A stretch of 35,596 nt of DNA from an uncultured Clostridia bacterium (GTDB lineage: Bacteria; Bacillota; Clostridia; Christensenellales; Pumilibacteraceae): NCBI GenBank assembly GCA_947384195.1, contig CANDGE010000007.1:1-35596 (forward strand), in the 5' to 3' direction. Of the stretch, positions 17,005 to 23,202 are shown in pieces. Position 1 is the first letter of the stretch. Every line of letters starts with the position of its first letter. The position numbers and the translations under genes are program-made. The notes under the pieces were generated by a model. That model was given only the letters and a program-made list of their open reading frames with translations, had not been told where the DNA came from and did no database searches.

Positions 17005-18205
17005 ACAAATATTCGGTGACTATGCTCGCATAGTTTTCTATGATATACTCTACTTCCTCATCGGTAAGACAAGTGTGTAGTGGCAGTGTTATCTCATTTG
17101 CATAGTTCTCGTAAGCGTTAGGGTAATTTCGTATATCGAAACCCATTTGCTTATATGCCGTGTGCATGGGGAGCGGCTTGTAATGCACGTTGCAAGCGAT
17201 TCCATTTTGCGCCATAAGCGCAATGATTTCGTTACGCTGTTCTGCGGTTATGTTTGGTATGCGCGTGATATACAAATGCCCCGACGAACTATGATTGTCC
17301 GTATAATGCGGCAATCCCTTTATGCCGAGCGGCTTGAACGCTTTGTCATATCGCTCTATTATCTCGCGCCTACGCTTTAACATTTCGGGGTAACGATCGA
17401 ACTGCGCAAGTCCCATAGCGGCGGCAACGTCGGTCATATTACACTTATACCACGTGCCGATGATGTCGTACTCCCACGCGCCGAGCTGCGTTTTTGCAAG
17501 CGCGTCTTTGTTCTGCCCATGAAGCGATAGTAGTTGCAATTTCTTATAAAGTTCATCATCGTCGATTCCGTCGATGTGATTCCAAGTAAGTGCGCCGCCC
17601 TCGCCCGTGGTAAAATTTTTGACGGCGTGAAAACTGAAACTCGAAAAGTCCGCTATGCTTCCTACTTTTTTGCCGTGCCACTCAGCGCCGAAAGCGTGAG
17701 CCGTATCCGCACAAACCGCCACTCTGCCGATTGCCTTTTGTATATCGTTACTCGGCTTGAACAGCTTTTTCTTGCTCTCGACGATTTCGAAAATCCTATC
17801 GCAATCGCAAGGAACACCGCCCAAATCCACAGGTATTATCGCTTTCGTTCGCTCGGTGATTGCATTTTCGAGCGCGGCATAATCAAGTTCCAAACTGTCT
17901 TTTTGCGTATCGACAAGCACGAGTTTTGCCCCAACATGACATACTACCGAAGCCGACGCAGTGTATGTATAGGCGCTCGTTATTACCTCGTCACCCTCAC
18001 CTATACCGAGAATTCGAAGCGCCATTTCCGCGCACGCCGTTTGCGAATTAAGGCATACGCACTTTGGCGTGCCGACATACTCGGCTATCTCTTTTTCGAG
18101 TTTTTTAACGCGCGGACCGGTCGTTATCCAACCCGAGCGCAATGCTTCGATTACCTCTTGTATTTCTTTTTCGGATATATCCGGCGGTGAGAATTTTATA
18201 TTCAT
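16994..18205 (-). CDS. DegT/DnrJ/EryC1/StrS-family sugar aminotransferase
   Basis: PLP-dependent fold-type I enzyme of 403 residues that converts a UDP-4-keto-6-deoxy sugar to the 4-amino sugar. FSPPDISEKEIQEV and GWITTGPRVKKLE form the N-terminus. The PLP-binding Asp is in CADTAHAFGAE, and the Schiff-base Lys is in FHAVKNFTTGEGG. I start at ATG 18205 because MNIKFSPPDI matches the family start; upstream codons to 18235 overlap the previous gene. The partner 4,6-dehydratase is not in this window, so it must lie elsewhere. The product is probably the first sugar used by the adjacent priming transferase. Confidence 0.9.
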   Translation of the reverse strand: MNIKFSPPDISEKEIQEVIEALRSGWITTGPRVKKLEKEIAEYVGTPKCVCLNSQTACAEMALRILGIGEGDEVITSAYTYTASASVVCHVGAKLVLVDTQKDSLELDYAALENAITERTKAIIPVDLGGVPCDCDRIFEIVESKKKLFKPSNDIQKAIGRVAVCADTAHAFGAEWHGKKVGSIADFSSFSFHAVKNFTTGEGGALTWNHIDGIDDDELYKKLQLLSLHGQNKDALAKTQLGAWEYDIIGTWYKCNMTDVAAAMGLAQFDRYPEMLKRRREIIERYDKAFKPLGIKGLPHYTDNHSSSGHLYITRIPNITAEQRNEIIALMAQNGIACNVHYKPLPMHTAYKQMGFDIRNYPNAYENYANEITLPLHTCLTDEEVEYIIENYASIVTEYLYAD

Positions 18206-18206
18206 A

Positions 18207-18482
18207 TCACATACCATCCTCAAATTTGTAGCCATACTTTTCCAAATCGCCGTTGCCGATTTCTTTGTTCACAAGCTCGTCGGCATAAGCAATCGCAACC
18301 ATTTTGTACCCGAGAGTATTCATCTGCTCGACTACATCGCTTCTTTCGCTCTCTACGCAAACAAACGACGCTTTATCGACAGAGATACTTTCCGCGCTTT
18401 CTGCTTCTGCCGTAAAAAGTTTTAACAGCAATTTTTTTATATCGGATGTGTCCTCGCCGATAATCAATAATTTATCGTTCAT
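18207..18482 (-). CDS. Small unknown protein at the head of the polysaccharide operon
   Basis: This 91-residue acidic protein is of no recognised family. KLLIIGEDTSDIKKLLL at the N-terminus looks like a strand-loop-helix start of an alpha/beta fold. The rest has no membrane segment and ends in EKYGYKFEDGM. ATG 18482 overlaps the stop of the helicase remnant (ATGA), and its own stop lies one base before the aminotransferase ATG, so it is translationally coupled on both sides. The tight spacing supports that it is a real gene. It may be a small regulator or the remnant of a longer enzyme. Confidence 0.5.
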   Translation of the reverse strand: MNDKLLIIGEDTSDIKKLLLKLFTAEAESAESISVDKASFVCVESERSDVVEQMNTLGYKMVAIAYADELVNKEIGNGDLEKYGYKFEDGM

Positions 18483-19179
18483 GCGCTTGCCTTCGCCTTT
18501 CTGCTTATGTTTTCTATTCGCACATCGAGCAAAACAATCATGCCGATATATGCGAGTTTCAATCTTTGCTCTTGCGTTAATACGGGATTATTGTTGCGTT
18601 TGTTTGTACGCTGTGTTACTACCCACTGACCGAGACTGCACCCTTCTTCGGCCATGTACGTTGCAAGCAGAAGTAAATCGCCGTATTCTTTATAATATCG
18701 TTTCGCCGACGCATACATCGTTTTCCACGGCACTACGAGAATGTTTCCTATCTGCGCGAATATTTCTCGGCACTCGAGCAATTCGTCTATTATACGAAAT
18801 TTTCATTAACAATAAGTTCGTTCTCGCCCGCAGCCCGATAAAATGCCACGGCTTGCAACAGTTCTTCTTCGAGCACGCCGACGGAATAAAGATTATAGAC
18901 GTTATTGGCTATATCGAATATAACGGAGAGTTTCCCTTTTGACGCAGACAAAGCGCGTCCTATTTGCTGTTTGTAAATAATGGGTGAAACAGTCGGACGA
19001 AACAGTACAACCCCGTCAACATCGTCCACATGAATACCCTCGTTGTTCTCGCACAACTTGAAAGCAATAAAAAATTTACCCGTCCCCGTGGGATGGATAA
19101 TTGCCACCTTGCCTGTCTCTTGCAGCATTTCCGCCGCCGACTCATAGGCCGATAAGTTGTGAGAGAATAAGTTAATCAT
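18479..19179 (-). pseudogene. Degenerate DEAD/DEAH helicase with helicase-associated domain
   Basis: The 19179 frame opens LFSHNLSAYESAAEML and reaches a damaged Walker A, IIHPTGTGKF, where the usual Ser is Phe. It then jumps directly to a late helicase region with QQIGRALS (motif VI). The segment holding motifs Ia to V, several hundred residues in intact relatives, is missing. Near 18797 the frame breaks (one extra T in AATTTC would lead into RIIDELLECREIF) and continues to 18479 with a helicase-associated-type repeat, EEGCSLGQWVVTQRTNKRN. Deletion, lost Walker Ser and frameshift together mean it is inactive. It is the first coding remnant after the operon promoter, so its transcript still leads into the polysaccharide genes. 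Confidence 0.75.
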
Positions 19180-19369
19180 ATTTGTTAAAGTAAAAATACG
19201 GTATGCTTCGCCTTTTCGCGCAAACCTTCTTGAACGAATTGTAATTCCTTATGTCCGTCGAAGTTTTATGCCGAGTCTAATACCTACGAGCAAGTGCCGC
19301 GACTTCGCAATAGGTGTACAAAACACACCGCTGAATATTCGCCTAATACGATAATAGGCGCACATTCAC
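19180..19369 (-). promoter_or_regulatory. Leader region of the polysaccharide operon
   Basis: About 190 untranslated bases lie between the predicted start point (near 19369) and the helicase remnant. The first part folds as CGCCTATTATCGTATTAGGCG's six-base outer stem (19340-19345 with 19355-19360), which is also the left inverted repeat. Further down, GGTGT and ACACC (around 19312-19329) can pair. I recognise no riboswitch, T-box or leader peptide, and no clear ribosome site precedes 19179. Confidence 0.4.
19344..19358 (+). repeat. Left inverted repeat (TAATACGATAATAGG)
   Basis: The 15 bases are the exact reverse complement of 19491-19505. The site is itself an imperfect palindrome, CGCCTA and TAGGCG flanking the nine-base core ATACGATAA, as expected for two recombinase-binding arms around a spacer. 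The outer flank CGCACATT (19359-19366) also recurs in direct orientation beside the right copy. Confidence 0.75.
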
Positions 19370-19375
19370 GATATT

Positions 19376-19404
19376 ATTATAGCTTATTATGGCTCAAAAA
19401 TCAA
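19376..19404 (-). promoter_or_regulatory. Promoter of the polysaccharide operon, between the inverted repeats
   Basis: On the minus strand, TTGATT (19404-19399) and a perfect TATAAT (19381-19376) have 17-base spacing. It points at the helicase remnant and polysaccharide genes. A plus-strand TATAAT at 19435-19440 has only TAGGGA as -35, so no good opposing promoter is visible. Confidence 0.75.
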
Positions 19405-19460
19405 TAGATAGTAGGGACTCGCAAGAAAATTTTTTATAATATAGGTCTAAAACGTGTTTT

Positions 19461-19494
19461 TAGGTGGTCGTTTCGGTATGGAAACGACCACCTA
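19461..19494. repeat. Perfect 14-base palindrome inside the switch segment
   Basis: TAGGTGGTCGTTTC (19461-19474) is the exact reverse complement of 19481-19494, with a six-base loop. Neither strand has a T-run after the stem, so it is not a standard terminator. Its right arm shares the last four bases with the right inverted repeat, so it could be a recombinase, directionality-factor or regulator site, or a roadblock insulating the promoter. Confidence 0.7.
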
Positions 19495-19505
19495 TTATCG
19501 TATTA
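19491..19505 (-). repeat. Right inverted repeat (CCTATTATCGTATTA on plus)
   Basis: Exact reverse complement of the left repeat at 19344-19358. It lies 11 bases from the recombinase remnant, and its first four bases are also the end of the palindrome at 19461-19494. Confidence 0.75.
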
Positions 19506-19515
19506 AACGCACATT

Positions 19516-19840
19516 TTATATTTCGCAACTCGTAGCCTTTTTGCTCTGTAACGCGTAAATCAACTTGCAGACAAGATTCATCATCTCTTGTTTATGTTTT
19601 GCAAGACTATGTACATAGCGATTTGAGTGCAACTGTTGCATTTTTGTGTCCGAGTATTTCGGATAGCGTTTTCACGTCAATGCCGCATTCGAGCGCGCGA
19701 GTTGCAAACGTGTGCCGAAGCGAGTGAAAGCCTTTGTGTAGAATATTCAACCGCTTTAAGAACAGTTCAAAACTTCGTTGATAAGCTCTAATAGATATAG
19801 GCTTATCCGAGTCAGCACCAACTACATAAACAGATTTGTG
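19516..19840 (-). pseudogene. C-terminal remnant of a second tyrosine recombinase
   Basis: From about 19840 the minus strand encodes SVYVVGADSDKPISIRAYQ, then GFHSLRHTFATRALECG (catalytic His-x-x-Arg) and LSEILGHKNATVAL. A single extra A near 19620 breaks the frame, after which NRYVHSLAKHKQEMMN (with the nucleophile Tyr) continues to the stop at 19516. It is clearly homologous to the last 40% of the intact recombinase at 19892-20839 (GFHALRHTFATRAIECG, LSEILGHKNATITLNRYAH). The N-terminal two-thirds is missing, so it is inactive. It probably arose by duplication or by arrival of the intact copy beside an older one. Confidence 0.88.
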
Positions 19841-19891
19841 CTATAACTCATTTTATGTATATAAAATACCATTATTATCAAAGGAAATACG

Positions 19892-20839
19892 TCATTTATT
19901 ATGCGACAGTTCGCATAACTTCCCAAGCTTGTTCATCATATCGCGTTTATGCTCCATAAGGGAGTGTGCATAGCGATTTAAGGTAATGGTCGCATTCTTG
20001 TGCCCGAGGATTTCGGATAATGTTTTAACATCCATTCCGCACTCTATGGCACGAGTCGCAAACGTATGGCGAAGCGCATGGAACCCCCTATGTGCTATAT
20101 GCAATTTTTTTAATAACGACGCAAAATTACGTTGATATGTTCGTACTATCAACCCGATTTCTCCATTTGCTATTACCAATTGCGATTTACTGCTTTTCTT
20201 TGCTGTTTTCAGTAACGGAATTATTAGCTTCGGCAAAGGTATGATACGACACGAAGACGAAGTCTTCGGTATGTCGGTTATTCTTCCGAACACACCGTTT
20301 ACGCCTCTCCCGTCATAGCAGATTTTAGATATCGATAAAGTTCCGTTAATAAAATCAACGTCACGCCATTCAAGTGCCAATAACTCTCCTATTCTAAGCC
20401 CGCTGTACAGACACAGAAACACACCGAACATATACTCGCGCTTGTCTGATAACACGGATTTTTCAATTGCTCGTTGCTCGTCTACCGAAAAACATTCGAT
20501 CTTCTTTTCGTTTAATTTCGAGCGTTTTAATTTATCTCCCACCCTTTCCGATATGAGATCCAAATTATATGCAACGTTTAAAGAGCTTTGAATAACCGTG
20601 ATTATAGAGTTGACGGAGCCTACTGAAAGCGCACCGCCTGTCTTTTTATTTCCGTGCGCTAACAATTCACTGCTGTATTTTTGCAATATCATTGGAGACA
20701 ATGACTTTAACTCATATTCTCCCATGGAAGGCACTAAGTGGTCATTTGATATTTCCGTATACCTTAATACCGTTCGCTGTTTTGCCGAGATCTTAACATA
20801 GTTATCCAGCCACTCTTGTAGCCATTCTTTATATTTCAT
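19892..20839 (-). CDS. Tyrosine recombinase (phage-integrase family)
   Basis: DNA strand-exchange enzyme of 315 residues. A SAM-like core-binding domain (about 1-105) is followed by the catalytic domain with the complete set: R149 in LYSGLRIGELL, K192 in IPKTSSS, H254 and R257 in HALRHTF, H280 in LGHKN, and nucleophile Y290 in LNRYAH. No arm-binding N-terminal domain is present, so it is shorter than Tn916-type integrases and closer in size to Xer or promoter-inverting recombinases. ATG 20839 has AGGAGG ten bases upstream. It lies near the inverted repeats at 19344/19491 and is the obvious candidate to act on them. No tRNA or other attachment gene is visible, so element integration is the alternative role. 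Confidence 0.93.
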   Translation of the reverse strand: MKYKEWLQEWLDNYVKISAKQRTVLRYTEISNDHLVPSMGEYELKSLSPMILQKYSSELLAHGNKKTGGALSVGSVNSIITVIQSSLNVAYNLDLISERVGDKLKRSKLNEKKIECFSVDEQRAIEKSVLSDKREYMFGVFLCLYSGLRIGELLALEWRDVDFINGTLSISKICYDGRGVNGVFGRITDIPKTSSSCRIIPLPKLIIPLLKTAKKSSKSQLVIANGEIGLIVRTYQRNFASLLKKLHIAHRGFHALRHTFATRAIECGMDVKTLSEILGHKNATITLNRYAHSLMEHKRDMMNKLGKLCELSHNK

Positions 20840-20862
20840 TTCGAAACACCTCCTAATAATAA

Positions 20863-20891
20863 ATTATATAATTTTCATCGCCCAAGCCTAA
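20863..20891 (-). promoter_or_regulatory. Probable promoter of the recombinase gene
   Basis: TATAAT (20868-20863) with TTAGGC 17 bases upstream (20891-20886), immediately before the AGGAGG of the recombinase. The -35 is weak, so low or regulated expression is likely. Confidence 0.45.
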
Positions 20892-20902
20892 GCGTTTGAG
20901 GC

Positions 20903-20933
20903 AATAAAAAAGACACTGCCATATGACAGCGCC
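20903..20933 (-). terminator. Leftward terminator upstream of the recombinase
   Basis: GACAGCGCC (20925-20933) pairs with GACACTGCC (20912-20920), including G-T pairs, around an ATAT loop. On the minus strand six T residues follow (20911-20906). It insulates the recombinase gene from leftward transcription arriving from 21 kb. Confidence 0.65.
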
Positions 20934-20995
20934 TTTGCTTTTAGAATAATTCGTTCGGATCAATGCCAGAATCGGATATTTGGTTTTAGTAAGAT

Positions 20996-21279
20996 TTACC
21001 GCTTCCATTTATGGTTGTTGGCTGTCTCATATAAAATGCGCACAGCCATGCATTGTAATGCGCCTTTGTGATGAGCAACAGCTCGCTCAGCACTTAGAAC
21101 GACATACTCACAACTACGTGGTTTTCGGGCTTATTGCCGAACTTGGGAACAATCAGTCCCAGGCTGTCCGTTTTACCCGGACCGTTGTCGGCAATTAATA
21201 GAAATCCGTTGTTGCCGCAAGTAAGCTGCATCGTTCTCGATAAGCTTTTGCCATACGATCTTGCGTGAATCGTTTCCAT
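20996..21279 (-). pseudogene. Unrecognised small gene remnant
   Basis: The frame from ATG 21279 gives 61 residues (CGNNGFLLIADNGPGK, then NHVVVSMSF) and stops at 21094. Shifting frame near the stop gives a further open stretch (VVLSAERAVAHHKGALQ, then RILYETANNHKWKR) to 20996, suggesting a broken gene. I do not recognise the family. No ribosome site precedes the ATG. The rest of 20940-21280 shows nothing else. Confidence 0.3.
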
Positions 21280-21283
21280 ACTT

Positions 21284-21470
21284 CTTTTGAAAAAGAAGTA
21301 TGCAAGAAAACTTTACTTCGTTTACACCCCAAATTATACTTGAACTTTCTTTATATACATTTGTTTTCGATGCAACTCTCTGCTTTTGAAAAAGAAATAC
21401 GCAACAAATCCTTACTTCGTTTACACTCCGAAATATATTTGCTCTTTCTTTATAAACATTTGTTTTTTTA
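21284..21470 (+). repeat. Two tandem imperfect copies of a 99-bp repeat
   Basis: Copy 1 (21284-21382) and copy 2 (from 21383, about 88 bases) share CTTTTGAAAAAGAA, the block TTACTTCGTTTACA and TTTCTTTATA-ACATTTGTTTT in the same order. The left end also carries an inverted pair, ATACTTCTTTT and AAAAGAAGTAT (21278-21301). The period is a multiple of three, so an apparent 33-residue protein repeat results, but there is no ribosome site. It is best read as an intergenic repeat ahead of the NFACT promoter. Confidence 0.6.
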
Positions 21471-21472
21471 CG

Positions 21473-21501
21473 TTTACAAATATCATTTTTTGTGATAGAA
21501 T
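21473..21501 (+). promoter_or_regulatory. Promoter of the NFACT gene, probably giving a leaderless mRNA
   Basis: TTTACA (21473-21478) and TAGAAT (21496-21501) have 17-base spacing. The ATG at 21508 begins seven bases after the -10, exactly where transcription should start. No ribosome site fits between them. Confidence 0.65.
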
Positions 21502-21507
21502 ACAGGT

Positions 21508-23193
21508 ATGCCTAAGGACGCAGTAACCATATACCGAGCCGCGTGCGAACTCGACTTCCTTATCGGCGGCAGAGTCGACAAGGTGACCATGCCCAACGCC
21601 GACACGATGATCCTGCTCTTTCACACGAGCGCGGGCAATCATCGGTTGCTGTTGTCATGCAATCCGTCGTTGCCGCGTGCGCACATAACCACGCTCGCAT
21701 ACAAAAGCCCCGAAACGGCGACGGGCACGCTTATGTACTTTCGCAAACGCCTGTCGGGCGCGACGCTTACCGCCATACGCAAGGACAAATGCGAGCGCAT
21801 GGTCTGCTTTGAATTTTCGGCGCTCGACGAACTTCGCGAGCGCGTCGCGTACAGCCTTAAAGTCGAACTCACGGGCAAGTGCGCCAATATAATATTCACC
21901 GACGCCAACGGGATAATAGGCAATTGCCTGCGCAAAATTTCCGCCGAAGTCGACGGGAAACGCGCCGTCTTTCCCGGGCTTAAATACGCGCTCCCCAACC
22001 CCACGGGACGGGTCGACATATTCGACGCGGACGCATTCAAAGCGCGCATAGCCGCCGTCGACGGCTTGTCCGCGCGCGACGCGGTCAACAGGTGCGTTGC
22101 GGGGCTTTCCGTAACTACGGTGGACGAGCTGTTCCACGCGCTCGACGCGAGCGATGCGCCGCCGTCCGACGAGCTTATAGATAGATTTATAACAAAGGCG
22201 CGCGAGCTGTACACGCAAAAGACAGTCCCGACCGTTACATTCGACGGCAATAAGCCCATCGACTATTTTATCGTGCCTTACGGATCGTGCGGCGGATCGC
22301 GCAAAACCTACCCCACGCTCAACGCCGCAATGGACGACTATTATTCCAAACTGTTCACGGCGTCCGACTTTGCCGCGCACGCCAAGCCGCTCCGCGCGGC
22401 TGTGCGTTCCGCAGTAAACAAGAACAAAAAACGCCGCGACGACGCGATACAGAAGCTCGCGGAAAGCGACGCCGCCGACGCAGACAGACAGCTCGGCGAA
22501 TTGATAACGGCTAATATCTACAAGATAAAACGCGGCGACGCATCGGTCACGGTGCAAAACTGGTTCGACGAGAGCTGTCCCGAGATCACGATCGCGCTCG
22601 ACCCCGCCAAGAACGCGCAACAAAACGCCGCGGCACATTTTAAGACTTATACCAAAAAGAAACGCGCGGCTGTCTATGCGCACGAGCAAAAGGAAAAAGC
22701 GGACGACGCTTTGTATCGGCTGGACGGCATTTCCGCCGAGCTCGATCTGTGCACCGAGCTGTCGGAGCTCGACGAAATTCGCGTCGAACTGGTCGAGCTC
22801 GGACTGATAAAGCCCGAACGCAAACGGCTCAAAACAAAGCCTATACAGTCGCAACCGTATGTATTCGACGTGCTCGGCGCGCAACTGCTCGTCGGCAAGA
22901 ACCACGCGCAAAACGACCGCATAACGCGCGGCGCGGCGCGCACCGATACATGGCTGCACGTAAAAGACGCGCACGGCTGTCACGCCGTGCTCAAAACCCC
23001 GTCGCCAACCGACGAACAAATAACGCGTGCCGCAGAGATAGCCGCATACTATTCGCAAGCGCGCTCGTCCGAAAACGTCGCAGTCGACTACACGCTTATA
23101 AAATACGTATACCCGCACGGCGGCGGACGCGTCGAGTATAAAAATCATAAAACGGTTTATGTAACGCCGTCGCCGCTTATTAAAAATCAATAA
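21508..23193 (+). CDS. rqcH: NFACT-family ribosome quality-control factor (RqcH/Rqc2 homologue)
   Basis: Protein of 561 residues. RqcH binds obstructed 50S subunits carrying peptidyl-tRNA and recruits tRNA-Ala to add C-terminal alanine tails. The NFACT-N domain covers about 1-200 (FLIGGRVDKV, LSCNPSLPRAHIT, TGTLMYFRKRLSG), a helical and coiled-coil middle about 200-430, and the NFACT-R domain about 440-550 (LLVGKNHAQNDRIT, TDTWLHVKDAHG, YKNHKTVYVTPS). The Asp-Arg pair that is important in characterised RqcH (D97/R98 in B. subtilis, from memory) is Glu96-Arg97 here. Codons are GC-rich, as in the core region. A near-consensus promoter puts the start point at the ATG. Older annotations call the family fibronectin-binding protein. 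Confidence 0.92.
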   Translation: MPKDAVTIYRAACELDFLIGGRVDKVTMPNADTMILLFHTSAGNHRLLLSCNPSLPRAHITTLAYKSPETATGTLMYFRKRLSGATLTAIRKDKCERMVCFEFSALDELRERVAYSLKVELTGKCANIIFTDANGIIGNCLRKISAEVDGKRAVFPGLKYALPNPTGRVDIFDADAFKARIAAVDGLSARDAVNRCVAGLSVTTVDELFHALDASDAPPSDELIDRFITKARELYTQKTVPTVTFDGNKPIDYFIVPYGSCGGSRKTYPTLNAAMDDYYSKLFTASDFAAHAKPLRAAVRSAVNKNKKRRDDAIQKLAESDAADADRQLGELITANIYKIKRGDASVTVQNWFDESCPEITIALDPAKNAQQNAAAHFKTYTKKKRAAVYAHEQKEKADDALYRLDGISAELDLCTELSELDEIRVELVELGLIKPERKRLKTKPIQSQPYVFDVLGAQLLVGKNHAQNDRITRGAARTDTWLHVKDAHGCHAVLKTPSPTDEQITRAAEIAAYYSQARSSENVAVDYTLIKYVYPHGGGRVEYKNHKTVYVTPSPLIKNQ

Positions 23194-23202
23194 GCCTCAT
23201 CG

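Larger units (their letters stand above)
19344..19505. mobile_element. Candidate invertible promoter segment
   Basis: Perfect 15-base inverted repeats at 19344-19358 and 19491-19505 enclose 132 bases that hold a near-consensus promoter pointing left into the polysaccharide operon. Tyrosine recombinase genes lie immediately to the right: a remnant at 19516 and an intact one at 19892. Promoters flanked by inverted repeats and flipped by a nearby tyrosine recombinase are known, for example upstream of cwpV in Clostridioides difficile with RecV. Inversion here would turn the promoter away from the operon. The arrangement is seen directly; inversion itself is inferred. Confidence 0.6.

Noticed and set aside
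19461..19494. The 14-base palindrome as a Rho-independent terminator
   Set aside because: Neither strand has a T-run after the stem; the flank is AAAAACAC on one side and TTATCG on the other.
19516..19840. Recombinase remnant as a functional short recombinase
   Set aside because: It lacks the N-terminal domain and first catalytic Arg, and needs a frameshift to reach the nucleophile Tyr.
19180..19900. A tRNA or other attachment gene beside the recombinase
   Set aside because: No cloverleaf or CCA-end pattern could be found on either strand.
21265..21470. The tandem repeat as a CRISPR array
   Set aside because: Only two imperfect long copies in direct contact, with no short identical repeats separated by unique spacers and no cas genes.
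21265..21495. A 76-residue plus-strand frame with an internal 33-residue repeat
   Set aside because: The protein repeat simply follows the 99-bp DNA repeat; there is no ribosome site and the frame runs through the rqcH promoter.
21655..23190. A 511-codon open frame on the minus strand
   Set aside because: It is antisense to the clear NFACT gene; the GC-rich codon pattern keeps the opposite strand open. Its translation is Arg/Tyr/Val-rich with no domain.
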